A DNA stretch of 64,000 nt from positions 1 to 64,000 of the forward strand of contig DASSJF010000035.1 in NCBI GenBank assembly GCA_035691305.1, given 5' to 3'. Below, piece by piece: positions 6,914 to 15,683 of this stretch; the stretch's first letter is position 1, and each line of letters begins with the position of its first letter. The notes beneath the pieces are model-generated. The model ran no database searches and was not told where the DNA came from. It was given only the letters and a program-made list of their open reading frames with translations. The translations under genes were made by a program, and so were the position numbers. The DNA comes from a bacterium (GTDB lineage: Bacteria; Sysuimicrobiota; Sysuimicrobiia; Sysuimicrobiales; Segetimicrobiaceae).

Positions 6914-7132
6914 TCACGCGACGTAGCGCTCGATCGAAAGGACCCAGCTCTTGCGACGCAATTCCTGCGGCAGCAGCGAATGCGCCACAGCCAGTTCGCC
7001 CACGTGCGCCTGCAGGACGGCGGCGGTTTCCCTCTTGTCCTCCGCGTCCATGTAAGCGGCATTCAGTCGTCGGATCCGGCTGCGGATCTGTGTGACGCTC
7101 GGGATCATGTTGTGAATCGCCGACTTCGGCAT
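6914..7132 (-). CDS. Small charged helical hypothetical protein
   Basis: A 72-residue protein, MPKSAIHNMIPSVTQIRSRI onwards, largely helical and charged (AAYMDAEDKRETAAVLQAHV), with no cysteine or membrane segment. A longer frame reaches 7285, but ATG 7132 has a good SD (ggaggg 6 nt upstream), so the short form is chosen. The family is not recognised. It leads a run of same-strand small genes (6878, 6752). Confidence 0.55.
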   Translation of the reverse strand: MPKSAIHNMIPSVTQIRSRIRRLNAAYMDAEDKRETAAVLQAHVGELAVAHSLLPQELRRKSWVLSIERYVA

Positions 7133-7330
7133 CGAAGGCCCTCCGTAACGCGTTCGTCGTGGTTGTGCCTTAATACGTAGACCACGGCCGTGCCGAGTGA
7201 AAGAGTGGGGACACCGAACGCCGGGTGTCAGCCCCTTTGAACTCCGGCGCGAGGTGCCATCTCTTTGCGGTGAAACTGCCCGCAAACTTTGGTTGTAGTA
7301 CCGAACCCTCAGGAGTTCGTGCGGCCCAAT

Positions 7331-7699
7331 TTATCGGAGGTTGGCGTCGCGCCAGGCCGGGCGATGCCGGAAGAATCCCGTTTCCCCGACCCGATACACG
7401 TGCTCGTCCTGGTAGGCCGGCAGGTGCTCGGCTTCCGGCGCCGAGATGCGCAAGGTGATCGCCTTCTCTGTGATGCGGGCGACCATCGACGCCCGCGCCA
7501 TTCGGTTCGCGGTCCACAGGTGGTGGCGGAAGCCCACGCCGTCGAAGATGTCGAGCGCAGGATCACCGAGTACGTGGGTGACACGTCCCACCGGCGTTCC
7601 ATCCGCCGCCAGCACGGCAACCCCCGGCTGGATGAGCCGCCACGACACCTCCTCGCCACCGTCGTCGCGCGGCCGGGCGTCTTCGCGTGGATCGTCCAT
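7331..7699 (-). CDS. DUF2171/PRC-barrel-like protein
   Basis: A 122-residue soluble protein. From residue 20 it shows a PRC-barrel/DUF2171 pattern: VAVLAADGTPVGRVTHVLGD, then DIFDGVGF, MVARITEKAITLRISAPEA, and the terminal LPAYQDEHVYRV. Such domains are stress or photosynthesis-linked in some lineages, but the biochemical role is unknown. It lies 10 nt after oppF on the same strand and is probably the last gene of the long transport operon. The N-terminal 18 residues are acidic and disordered-looking. Confidence 0.65.
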   Translation of the reverse strand: MDDPREDARPRDDGGEEVSWRLIQPGVAVLAADGTPVGRVTHVLGDPALDIFDGVGFRHHLWTANRMARASMVARITEKAITLRISAPEAEHLPAYQDEHVYRVGETGFFRHRPAWRDANLR

Positions 7700-7709
7700 G
7701 CGTGGCTCC

Positions 7710-8711
7710 TTATGACGCTTCCGCAGCGGCGCCGGTCACGTAGTGACAAGCGACGCTGTGGCCGTCTTCGATGTCGCGGGCCGGCGGATCGATGTCCCGG
7801 CACGGGCCGAACGCATGCGGGCAGCGCTCCCGAAAGGGGCAGCCCTTGGCGGGAAGCGAGGTGGCGAGATCGGCGTCGCGCTCGCGGCCCTGCGACAGCC
7901 ATCCCGGCTCCAGCCGGGATCTCGACTCCAGGAGCGCTTGCGTATAGGGGTGCCGGGCCTGCTCGAGCGGCACACCGGGCGGCAGCACCTCGACGATCCG
8001 CCCGCCGAACATCACCGCGATCTTCGGCGCAATATACCGTACGACGTAGAGGTCGTGGCTGATGAAGATCATGCTCAGCGCGAGCTGCGCGCGCAGATCC
8101 GCGAGCAGGTTGAGGATCTGGGCCTGGATCGACACGTCCAGCGCGCTGACCGGTTCGTCCGCAATCAATACCTGGGGTTCGGCCGCCAGCGCGCGCGCGA
8201 TGCAGATCCGCTGGCGCTGGCCGCCTGAGAAATCGGACGGATACCGATCCGCGGCGCGGGCCGGCATGCCCACCTGATCCAGTAGCGTGGCCACCCGCCG
8301 CACGACCCCTTCGCGTGAAACCAGACGGTGAACCAGCAGCACCTCGCTCAGCGCCGACCCGACCGTGAGCCGAGGGTTGAGGGACGAGTATGGATCCTGA
8401 AAGACGACCTGAATGCGCCGTCGCGACCGGCGAAGAGGAGTCGCGCGCAACCGCGTGAGGTCGACTCCCTCGAGCAACACCCGGCCGGCATCCGGCCGCT
8501 CCAGCAGCGCGACGCAGCGGGCGAACGTCGATTTCCCGGACCCGCTCTCGCCGACGATCCCGATCGACTCGCCTCGGTCCAGGGAGAGCGATGCGTCCGT
8601 GAGGGCTGGACGCACCGCGTCGCGTCCATCGCGGTTGTCGCGGCCGCCCGGGGCGGCCCAGCCGCGCCGGTGCGCGTAGGTTTTCGTCAGGCCCTCGGCG
8701 GCGAGCAGCAT
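7710..8711 (-). CDS. oppF: Oligopeptide/dipeptide ABC transporter ATPase, OppF type
   Basis: A 333-residue cytoplasmic ATPase. Walker A GESGSGKST is at about 54-62, Q-loop FQDPYSSLNP at about 104-113, signature SGGQRQR at 162-168, Walker B VLIADEP at 181-187 and the H-loop in FISHD. The C-terminal oligo_HPY region carries several Cys (CPFRERCPHAFGPC, VACHY), a cysteine set that in related peptide ATPases can hold an iron-sulfur cluster. It starts directly at the end of oppD (0 nt). With OppD it powers the OppBC permease upstream; it may also serve the ATPase-less permeases elsewhere in the window. Confidence 0.93.
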   Translation of the reverse strand: MLLAAEGLTKTYAHRRGWAAPGGRDNRDGRDAVRPALTDASLSLDRGESIGIVGESGSGKSTFARCVALLERPDAGRVLLEGVDLTRLRATPLRRSRRRIQVVFQDPYSSLNPRLTVGSALSEVLLVHRLVSREGVVRRVATLLDQVGMPARAADRYPSDFSGGQRQRICIARALAAEPQVLIADEPVSALDVSIQAQILNLLADLRAQLALSMIFISHDLYVVRYIAPKIAVMFGGRIVEVLPPGVPLEQARHPYTQALLESRSRLEPGWLSQGRERDADLATSLPAKGCPFRERCPHAFGPCRDIDPPARDIEDGHSVACHYVTGAAAEAS

Positions 8712-9716
8712 CTAGGAGCCCGGACTCCTTGCCGCCGCGAGACCGTCGTGGAGTTTGTCGACGTCGTCGGTCCGGATGCAGCGCGACGCGTGCCCGGCCG
8801 ATGTCTCCGTCAGCGCGATCGGTGCGGCGCGACAGGCGTCGATCGCGAGCGCGCAGCGCGGGGCAAAGGCACAGCCTCTCGGCAGATGATTGGGGTCGGG
8901 CGGAGCTCCGGGAATCGCCCGCAACCGCTCGCCGGCCACCGCCTCGGGCAGGCTGTTCATCAGGCCGACGGTATAGGGATGCCCCGGCCGCCGGAGGACG
9001 GTACGCGTGGAGCCGACTTCGACGAGTTCGCCGGCGTACATTACCCCGATCCGGTCGCACAGGCCCGCGACGACGCGGAAGTCGTGGGAGACCAACAGGA
9101 GGCTCATCCCCTGCTCGCGGCGGAGGCCGTCGAGCAGGCGCAGGATCTCGGCCTGCACCACCACGTCGAGCGCGGTCGTAGGCTCGTCGGCGAGCAGCAG
9201 GGTGGGGCGCGCCGCGAGGGCCATGGCGATGTGGATGCGCTGGCGCATGCCGCCGCTGAACTCGTGAGGATAGGCGGCCGCGCGTCGGGCCGCGTCGCGG
9301 ATTCCGACCCGCTCCATCATCTCGAGCGCGCGGGTGCGGGCCGCGCGCGTCCCCGCGCCTTCGTGCGATGAGATCACTTGGGCGATCGCATCTCCGACGC
9401 GCAACACCGGGTTGAGCGCGGTCATCGGGTCCTGGAAGATCATCGCGATCGTCGACCCGCGCAGCGCCTGCATCGTCGCGTCGTCGAGGTCGAGGAGCGG
9501 GCGGCCCCCGTAGACGACCCGGCCGCCCGCCGCCGCACCGCGCGGCAGCAACCTTAGGATCGCGCGACAGGTGAGACTCTTGCCCGATCCACTCTCCCCG
9601 ACCAGGCCGAACGCCTCGCCGGGCCCGATTTCGAACGACACGCCCCGCACGACCGGGCGGCCCCCATCCCCAAAGGCGACCGTGAGATCCTCGACGCGAA
9701 GCGCGTCTTTAGGCAC
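8712..9716 (-). CDS. oppD: Oligopeptide/dipeptide ABC transporter ATPase, OppD type
   Basis: A 334-residue ATPase with Walker A GESGSGKS at about 40-47, Q-loop IFQDPMTALNP, signature SGGMRQR, Walker B LLLADEP and the H-loop LVSHD. Cysteines in the C-terminal oligo_HPY region (CAFAPRCALAIDAC, SRCIRTD) mirror those in OppF. It overlaps the end of oppC by 8 nt and abuts oppF. It couples ATP hydrolysis to import by the OppBC pore of the same operon. Confidence 0.93.
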   Translation of the reverse strand: MPKDALRVEDLTVAFGDGGRPVVRGVSFEIGPGEAFGLVGESGSGKSLTCRAILRLLPRGAAAGGRVVYGGRPLLDLDDATMQALRGSTIAMIFQDPMTALNPVLRVGDAIAQVISSHEGAGTRAARTRALEMMERVGIRDAARRAAAYPHEFSGGMRQRIHIAMALAARPTLLLADEPTTALDVVVQAEILRLLDGLRREQGMSLLLVSHDFRVVAGLCDRIGVMYAGELVEVGSTRTVLRRPGHPYTVGLMNSLPEAVAGERLRAIPGAPPDPNHLPRGCAFAPRCALAIDACRAAPIALTETSAGHASRCIRTDDVDKLHDGLAAARSPGS

Positions 9717-10569
9717 GGACGCGGCGTACGATGTCGGAGACGCTGTCGCCGACGAGGCTGACGAAAAAGCTCGTGACGATGATCGCCACGCCGGGGAAGA
9801 TGACGACCCACGGCGCGGTGATGATGAAGTTCCGTCCCTCGGCGATCATCACGCCCCACTCGGGCGTCGGCGGCTGCACGCCCAGGCCGAAGAACCCGAG
9901 CGACGCGCCCGCGAGGATGTCGAGCACGAAGTCGCTCATCCCAAAGACGAGCGCCGGGACGATGACGTTGGGCAGCAGGTGGCGGAACATGATGCGCAGG
10001 TCGCTGTAGCCGAGGCTTTTCGCGGCGAGGATGTAGCCGCGTCCTCGAGTGCCGAGCGATTCCCCGCGCACGATGCGCGCGTAGGCGACCCAGCTGACCA
10101 GCGAGATCGCGATGTAGAAATTGCGCAGCCCGGGGCCCAGCATGGCCACGATCGCGAGGACGAGCACGAGGAACGGGAAGGCGGTGACGACATCGATCAC
10201 CCGTCCGAGGACCGCGTCGGGCCAGCCCGCATAGTAGCCGGCGAACAACCCGATCACGACGCCCATGATGAGCGGAATGATCACGCCGATCGTCCCGATC
10301 TGCAGGTCGATCCGCCCGGCGTAGAGCACCCGCGTTAGGATGTCGCGGCCGAGCTGGTCCGTGCCGAACCAGTGCGCCGTGTTCGGGGGCGTGAGGGCCG
10401 CCGAGAGTCCGAGCGCCGTCGGATCGTACGGGGCGATGAGCGGCGCAAGCCACGCCAGCGCGCCGATCGCGGAGATCCCGACCAGCCCGATGCGGAGCGA
10501 CCAGCTGCCCGGCGCGCGCCACCGGCGCCGCGGGGGAGCGGCCGGCGCGGCCGCGGAGACGGCGTTCAT
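9709..10569 (-). CDS. oppC: Peptide ABC transporter permease, OppC type
   Basis: A 286-residue integral membrane permease. The N-terminal cytosolic Pro/Arg-rich tail is followed by one helix (IGLVGISAIGALAWLAPLIA), the HWFGTDQLGRDILTRV motif typical of OppC/DppC, and the BPD_transp_1 core with EAA-loop-like sequence LLPNVIVPALVFG. The end PPTPEWGVMIAEGRNF is a standard OppC element. ATG 10569 overlaps the oppB stop (ATGA). It forms the membrane pore with OppB. Confidence 0.92.
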   Translation of the reverse strand: MNAVSAAAPAAPPRRRWRAPGSWSLRIGLVGISAIGALAWLAPLIAPYDPTALGLSAALTPPNTAHWFGTDQLGRDILTRVLYAGRIDLQIGTIGVIIPLIMGVVIGLFAGYYAGWPDAVLGRVIDVVTAFPFLVLVLAIVAMLGPGLRNFYIAISLVSWVAYARIVRGESLGTRGRGYILAAKSLGYSDLRIMFRHLLPNVIVPALVFGMSDFVLDILAGASLGFFGLGVQPPTPEWGVMIAEGRNFIITAPWVVIFPGVAIIVTSFFVSLVGDSVSDIVRRVRA

Positions 10570-11504
10570 CGCTGGAACGACACCCGCGGGTCGAGGGCGG
10601 CGTACGCGAGGTCGGTCAGCAGGTTTACGAGGACGACCAGGAACGCGAGCACCAGCGTCACAAACTGGACGATCGAGTAGTCTCGGGTCAAGATCGACGT
10701 GATCAGGAGCGATCCCACGCCCGGAATGCCGAAGACCTGCTCGATGATGATCGTGCCGCCGATCAGCCAGCCGATGTTCAGGCCCAGCACGGAGATGAAC
10801 GGCGTCAGCGCGTTGCGCAACAGGTAGCTGACCAGGAGCGTGACCGGACGCAGGCCCATCGCGAGTCCGGTCGTCACGTAGTCGGAATCCATCACTCCGA
10901 TCAGGCTGCTCCTGAGCGCCCGGACGAGGATGGGCGAGATGTGCAGCGCGATCGTCAGCGCGGGCAGCGTCAGGTGCCACAGCGTGTCGAACCCGCCCGC
11001 CCCGGCCCCGCCGAGGGCGAACAGCCGCACCTTCACGCTGAGGAGCAGCGCCAGCACGATGCCGAGCCAGAACGACGGGATTCCAATCGTCGCCGTGAAC
11101 GCGAGCCGGATGACGTGATCGACCGGGGTCTCCCGCCGCACGGCCGCGAGCGTGGCGAACGGGACGGCGATGATCAACCCGAGCAGGGCGGCGTAGCCGA
11201 TCAGCGTCAGCGTGATCGGGATCCGTTCAAACGTCAGCGTGGAGGCGTTCTGGCCGTAGAAAAACGACAGGCCAAAGTCCCCGTGCCACGCGTTGCCGAG
11301 GAAATGCAGGTACTGACGCCAGAACGGGAGGTTGAGCCCGAGCTGGTTCTCGACGCGCGCGACCAGCTCCGGGGTCGCGCGCTCCCCCAGGATCGCCACC
11401 GCGGGGTTGCCGGGGATCAGGCGGATCAGCATGAACGCGACGATGCTGACGCCGAACAGCACGGGCAGGATCAGCAGCAGCCGACCCGCGATGTAGCGAA
11501 TCAT
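10566..11504 (-). CDS. oppB: Peptide ABC transporter permease, OppB type
   Basis: A 312-residue permease. N-terminal helix MIRYIAGRLLLILPVLFGVS, then the conserved IRLIPGNPAVAILGE and a six-helix BPD_transp_1 core including the EAA-like segment LLRNALTPFISVLGL. The C-terminus AYAALDPRVSF is the normal OppB end. It lies 70 nt after the binding-protein gene and is separated from it by a small hairpin (11522-11536). Confidence 0.92.
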   Translation of the reverse strand: MIRYIAGRLLLILPVLFGVSIVAFMLIRLIPGNPAVAILGERATPELVARVENQLGLNLPFWRQYLHFLGNAWHGDFGLSFFYGQNASTLTFERIPITLTLIGYAALLGLIIAVPFATLAAVRRETPVDHVIRLAFTATIGIPSFWLGIVLALLLSVKVRLFALGGAGAGGFDTLWHLTLPALTIALHISPILVRALRSSLIGVMDSDYVTTGLAMGLRPVTLLVSYLLRNALTPFISVLGLNIGWLIGGTIIIEQVFGIPGVGSLLITSILTRDYSIVQFVTLVLAFLVVLVNLLTDLAYAALDPRVSFQR

Positions 11505-11521
11505 CCTGCGATCGCGGTCCC

Positions 11522-11536
11522 CGGGCCCCCGGCCCG
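11522..11536 (-). promoter_or_regulatory. Small stem-loop between binding-protein and permease genes
   Basis: CGGGCC / GGCCCG with a 3-nt loop (15 nt in all), in the 70-nt gap after the binding-protein stop. Similar structures occur at other binding-protein/permease junctions in this window. A 3'-end stabilising or partial termination role is inferred. Confidence 0.4.
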
Positions 11537-11574
11537 CGGCTACACGTCGGCCTCCCGGCCGGGCGCGGCGCGGC

Positions 11575-13113
11575 TCACCGCTTGCTCACGTTCTCGAACG
11601 AGTACTTGCCCTGGGAATTGGGCTGGAACCCGATCACACTCGGCGAGCTGGCGTAGAGGCGCGGTACGTCCACAACGTAAATCTGCGGCGCGTCGCGGCT
11701 CTCGATCCGCTGCAGCTGAGTGTAGAGCGCCTGTCGCTTCTTGGGGTCCAGTTCCCGGCGGGCCATGGCGACGAGCCGCTGCGCCTCCGGGTTGTTGTAG
11801 AACGTGTGCGCGGCGTGCTGCGACTTGAAGTCCATGGCGACGCCCATCAGCTCGTCGGGATCCGGCGTGTCGTTCGTCCAGGCCGCGTTGTAGATGGTAT
11901 AGTGTTCGGCGTTCCGCATTTGGATCAGCGTCGTCGTCTCGAGCCGGTCGATCTTCAAGGTGACGCCGATCTGCTTGAGGCCGCTGGCCCAGATGGTGGC
12001 GGCGTCGAGGTACGTCTGGTTGCCCGCGGGCAGCTGAACCGTGATGGTGGCGCCGTTGGGCACGGACGACTTGGCGAGAAATGCCTTCGCCTTGGCCAGG
12101 TCGAACGTCATCGGGCCGGCGTTCGGATCGTAGTACAGCGTCGTCTCGGGCAGCAGCGACCTGGCCACGGTGGCCAGGCCGAAGAACACGTTCTTCGCGA
12201 CGGCCGCACGGTCGATCGCGTGCCCGAGCGCGGCGCGGAAGTTGACTTCGTCGAACGGCTTGATGGTTTCATTCAGCGTGTACCGCAGCACCGCCGTCCC
12301 GTTCACGGCGTAGACTTTGAGACCCGCGCCGCGGACCTGCTGCACTTGGTTAGGCGGCACGAAGTCGATGAGATCGACCTGGCCCGACTGCAGCTGCAAG
12401 ACCCGCGTGTTGTCGTCGCCGACGACCCGCATGATGATCCGGTCGACCTTGGGCTTCCCGGACTGCCAGTAGTTCTGGTTCCTCACGAGCGTGAGCTGCG
12501 ACCCTTTCTGCCAGCTGTCGAGCATGTACGCGCCGGTTCCGATCGGGTGCTGGCCCATATCGGGGCCGTACTTGTCGAACTGCGCCTTGGGGTAGATGTT
12601 CGCGGCGAACGTCGAGAGCGCCGCGAGGAGCGGCGCGAACGGCTCCGACATGTGCACGGCGACCGTCTTGTCGTCGACTTTGCTCACGGATTTCACGGGA
12701 GAGAAGAGGAAGCCCCAGTCTCCCTTCTGGTCGATCGCCCGCGTCAGGGAAAGCACGACGTCGTCCGCCGTCAGCGGCGATCCGTCCGAAAACTTCACGC
12801 CCGGCCGCAGCGTGAACGTGGCGGTCAGCCCGTCCGGCGACATCTTCCAGGACGTCGCCAATTCGGGCTCGACGTCCTTGTTCGAAGGGGCCAGCTTCAC
12901 GAGGCGGTCGTAGACCGCCATCTGAGTGAAGATCGAGGGGTCATCCCCCGTGTGGTACGGGTCCCACGTCAGCATGTCCGCGTTCCGCGCCATCGTGAGC
13001 GTGACGGCGCCGGCGCCGGCGGACGGACGCGGCGCGATCACGGCTATCGGAACTGCCAGTGCCATCACGGCGAAGCAGCTGACCGCGCGGGACACCGTTT
13101 CGCGAATCCGCAT
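11575..13113 (-). CDS. Peptide-type ABC substrate-binding protein (SBP family 5)
   Basis: A 512-residue extracellular solute-binding protein. Signal peptide at residues 1-35 (SCFAVMALAVPIAVIAP, cleavage near SAGAGA). The family-5 hallmarks follow: VEPELATSWKMSPDGLTATF, then TFTLRPGVKFSDGSPLTADDV, and later EVNFRAALGHAIDRAAVAK. There is no lipobox cysteine, so it is probably free or anchored by an uncleaved signal. It is placed between dadA and oppB in one operon. The ligand is unknown; the neighbouring genes point to peptides, D-amino acids or amino sugars. Confidence 0.9.
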   Translation of the reverse strand: MRIRETVSRAVSCFAVMALAVPIAVIAPRPSAGAGAVTLTMARNADMLTWDPYHTGDDPSIFTQMAVYDRLVKLAPSNKDVEPELATSWKMSPDGLTATFTLRPGVKFSDGSPLTADDVVLSLTRAIDQKGDWGFLFSPVKSVSKVDDKTVAVHMSEPFAPLLAALSTFAANIYPKAQFDKYGPDMGQHPIGTGAYMLDSWQKGSQLTLVRNQNYWQSGKPKVDRIIMRVVGDDNTRVLQLQSGQVDLIDFVPPNQVQQVRGAGLKVYAVNGTAVLRYTLNETIKPFDEVNFRAALGHAIDRAAVAKNVFFGLATVARSLLPETTLYYDPNAGPMTFDLAKAKAFLAKSSVPNGATITVQLPAGNQTYLDAATIWASGLKQIGVTLKIDRLETTTLIQMRNAEHYTIYNAAWTNDTPDPDELMGVAMDFKSQHAAHTFYNNPEAQRLVAMARRELDPKKRQALYTQLQRIESRDAPQIYVVDVPRLYASSPSVIGFQPNSQGKYSFENVSKR

Positions 13114-13176
13114 CTTGCCGGGCCCCCTCTCGTGGGCGGCCGCGGGGCGCGGCCGCCGGCCTCTAACGGTTCCCCC

Positions 13177-14463
13177 CTACTTAGGGTGCTCTACGGCAAG
13201 TCCTGCTGCGATCGGCGGCCGAAGCGCGAGTCCTTCGAGGTCGATCTCGGGCGTGCGCTCGAGGACGAGGTCCGCCACGACGCGTCCCGAGCCGCACGCC
13301 ATCGTCCACCCCATGTGTCCGTGCCCGGTGTTGAAGAACAGGTTGTCGTGGCGGCCCGCACCCAGGATCGGCGGGCCGGCCGGCGTCATCGGGCGAAGGC
13401 ACGCTTTGTACTCGCCGCGGCTGAAGTCTACCGCGTCGGGGAAGAGGTCCCCCGCGAGCTGACGGATGTCCGCGAAGTTCTGCGGGGTCCAGTTCCAGTC
13501 GTACCCCGTGAACTCGGCCGTCGAGGTGAGGCGCAGCCGGTCGCCCATGCGCGACCACGCGACCAGCCACCGCTCGTCGACGCACGGGACCGTCGGCGCC
13601 GTCGCCCCGGGCCGCAGCGGAAACGTCGACGAGTATCCCTTGGCCGGATACACCGGGATGCTCACTCCAATCGTGCGCGCGACGATCGGGCTCTGCACGC
13701 CGAGCGCGAGCACGTAGCGGTCCGCGGTCAATTCGCCGCGGTCGGTCACGGCCGCGGTCACGCGGCCGCCCTCCGCGCGGAGCGCGCGTATCCGGACGCC
13801 GGTCCGCACGGCGGCGCCGTACTTCTCGCGGCAGATCCGGGCCAGTTCTTCCGTAAACAGCCGCGAGTCCCCGCTGAAGTCGCCGAGGTCGAGCACGCCG
13901 CCCGCGATCTTGTGTTTGACCGGCTCGAAGACCGGATCGAGCTTCGCGACGCCGTCCGGATCGAGGATCTCCTGGCGCTGTCCGTGCTCGGCGAGCAGCC
14001 GCATCTTCTTCACGCCGAGCTCCAGCTCCGCCGGATCGCGGTAGAGATACAGCGCGCCGCGCGTGCTCGCGTGGTAGGCGATGTTCTCGCCGCGCACGAG
14101 ATCCGCCATCACCGCGAGGCTGTACTGGGAGAGGCGCAGCTTGACGAGGGTGTTCCGGCGCGCGCGGTCGGCCGTGCACTCGCGGAGAAACCGCAGTCCC
14201 CACGCGTAAAGGCGCGGGTCCGGCCGCAGCCGCAGCCGGATCGCGGTCTGCCGGCCGAGGAGCGACCTGAACAGCATCAGCGGCGCCCGCGGCGAGGCCC
14301 ACGCGAACGCGTGTCCCGCGGCGAGTATGCCGGCATTGCTGCCGCTGGCTTCGCGGCCGACTCCGTCCGCCTGCTCGAGCAGCGTTACCTCGCAGCCGTC
14401 GCGCGCCAGGTAGTAGGCGGTCGTGACGCCGATGACGCCGCCGCCGAGGACGAGCACCTTCAT
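13177..14463 (-). CDS. dadA: D-amino-acid dehydrogenase (DadA-like FAD oxidoreductase)
   Basis: A 428-residue FAD/DAO-family enzyme. The N-terminus VLVLGGGVIGVTTAYYLARD binds FAD; REASGSNAGILAAGHAFAWA is the DadA second motif; the C-terminal FFNTGHGHMGWTMACGSG is diagnostic for DadA. It oxidises D-amino acids to 2-oxo acids and ammonia, passing electrons to the respiratory chain. ATG 14463 has the SD ggaggg; nine codons of open frame upstream are not needed. It sits 28 nt downstream of the M24 peptidase gene and 63 nt before the binding-protein gene. Confidence 0.88.
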   Translation of the reverse strand: MKVLVLGGGVIGVTTAYYLARDGCEVTLLEQADGVGREASGSNAGILAAGHAFAWASPRAPLMLFRSLLGRQTAIRLRLRPDPRLYAWGLRFLRECTADRARRNTLVKLRLSQYSLAVMADLVRGENIAYHASTRGALYLYRDPAELELGVKKMRLLAEHGQRQEILDPDGVAKLDPVFEPVKHKIAGGVLDLGDFSGDSRLFTEELARICREKYGAAVRTGVRIRALRAEGGRVTAAVTDRGELTADRYVLALGVQSPIVARTIGVSIPVYPAKGYSSTFPLRPGATAPTVPCVDERWLVAWSRMGDRLRLTSTAEFTGYDWNWTPQNFADIRQLAGDLFPDAVDFSRGEYKACLRPMTPAGPPILGAGRHDNLFFNTGHGHMGWTMACGSGRVVADLVLERTPEIDLEGLALRPPIAAGLAVEHPK

Positions 14464-14491
14464 GGGCCCTCCGATCTTCGCGCCCGCCACG

Positions 14492-15664
14492 CTATCGGAT
14501 CGTCCACATCTCCTTGGGCGCGCGCGGGGTCAGGAGTTCGCATCCACCGGGCGTGATGACGACGTCTTCCTCGTGGACGATCATTTTCCCGGGCGCGTAT
14601 TCCATCCCCGGCTCGATCGTCAGGACCATGCCGGGGTGCAGCACCGTCCGGTCGCCCGGCATGTTGGAGGGCGGCTCGGTCAACTGGAGGCCGAGGCCGT
14701 GCCCCAGCCGGCCGACGTTGTTTCCGATCGATCCGCCCGCGGACAGCACGGCGGCCATGCTGCGCCACACGTCCTCCGCCGTCGCCCCGGGCCGCGCGGC
14801 CCGAATGCCGGCCTCGGTCGCGTCCCACACCGTTTCGTGCGCCTTCACGGCGCGCGCCGAAATCTTCCCGACGGCGTAGTTGCGATCGAAGTCGCAGAAG
14901 TACCCGTCGCACGTCGCGCCGATATCGATGAACAGCACGTCGCCGTTCCGCAGGCGCCGATCGGTCGGGGCGCCGATGATCTCCGGGACGCCGCCCGGGC
15001 CGGACACGCCCGCGATGTACGGGATCGCGTCCGCGCCGCGCCCGACGAGATCCGCGCGCAGGCGCCGGCAGGCGTCGCGCTCCGAGTCGCCCGCGCGGCC
15101 GGCGGCCGGCAGCGCCGCGTAGGCCTCGCCGGCCATCCCGCAGATGCGCCGGATCCGCTCGACCTCCGCCTCCGTCTTGACCATGCGGCTCTCCCAGAGG
15201 CACGGCGACCCGTCGGCGAGTTCCACCGGGACACGCTCGCGCAGATCCAGGAACTGCGTCACCGGCATCCGCAGGGACATCTCACGGCCGAGTTCGGCGC
15301 CGGCCCGGCCGAACCGCCGTGTGAGCCCGGCGAGCGCCGCGGCGAGGAGCGTCGTGCCGTCGTCGTCCGGACGGGGCGCGGGCCACGTACGAATGTCCCG
15401 CGCCCACGTGCGCGCCATTACGGACGCGCCGACCTCGGGAACGACGGCGATTAGGTCCTCCACGAGCGGGACCACGACGAACCATGGACGCGTGGGACTC
15501 TCCCAGAACCGCGTGTCGAAGCCCGTGAAGTACCGGATGTTGGCCGGCGCGGTGCACAACAGCGCGTCGAACCGGTGCCGGATCATGAGTGCCCGCGCCC
15601 GCTCGAGCCGCCGCTCGAACTCGGCCCGCTCGAACGGTTCCGCGCCTGCCGCGCCTCGGTCCAC
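14492..15664 (-). CDS. M24-family Xaa-Pro peptidase/creatinase-like hydrolase
   Basis: A 390-residue pita-bread-fold protein: creatinase N-domain to about residue 160, then the M24 catalytic domain. The five metal ligands are visible: Asp in LFIDIGATCDG and again in FCDFDRNY, His in GHGLGLQLTEPP, Glu in LTIEPGMEY and Glu in HEEDVVITPGG. So it is probably an active dinuclear metallohydrolase that cleaves Xaa-Pro or related amide bonds. It is co-oriented between the DUF1989 gene (19 nt) and dadA, consistent with processing of imported peptides in the cytoplasm. Confidence 0.88.
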   Translation of the reverse strand: MDRGAAGAEPFERAEFERRLERARALMIRHRFDALLCTAPANIRYFTGFDTRFWESPTRPWFVVVPLVEDLIAVVPEVGASVMARTWARDIRTWPAPRPDDDGTTLLAAALAGLTRRFGRAGAELGREMSLRMPVTQFLDLRERVPVELADGSPCLWESRMVKTEAEVERIRRICGMAGEAYAALPAAGRAGDSERDACRRLRADLVGRGADAIPYIAGVSGPGGVPEIIGAPTDRRLRNGDVLFIDIGATCDGYFCDFDRNYAVGKISARAVKAHETVWDATEAGIRAARPGATAEDVWRSMAAVLSAGGSIGNNVGRLGHGLGLQLTEPPSNMPGDRTVLHPGMVLTIEPGMEYAPGKMIVHEEDVVITPGGCELLTPRAPKEMWTIR

Positions 15665-15683
15665 TGTGGCCTCCTTCGGCGAC

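Noticed and set aside
11806-14556. A 916-codon open frame on the plus strand
   Set aside because: It lies antisense to the binding-protein and dadA genes, is Arg/Gly/Pro/His-rich without domain motifs, and is a typical high-GC shadow frame.
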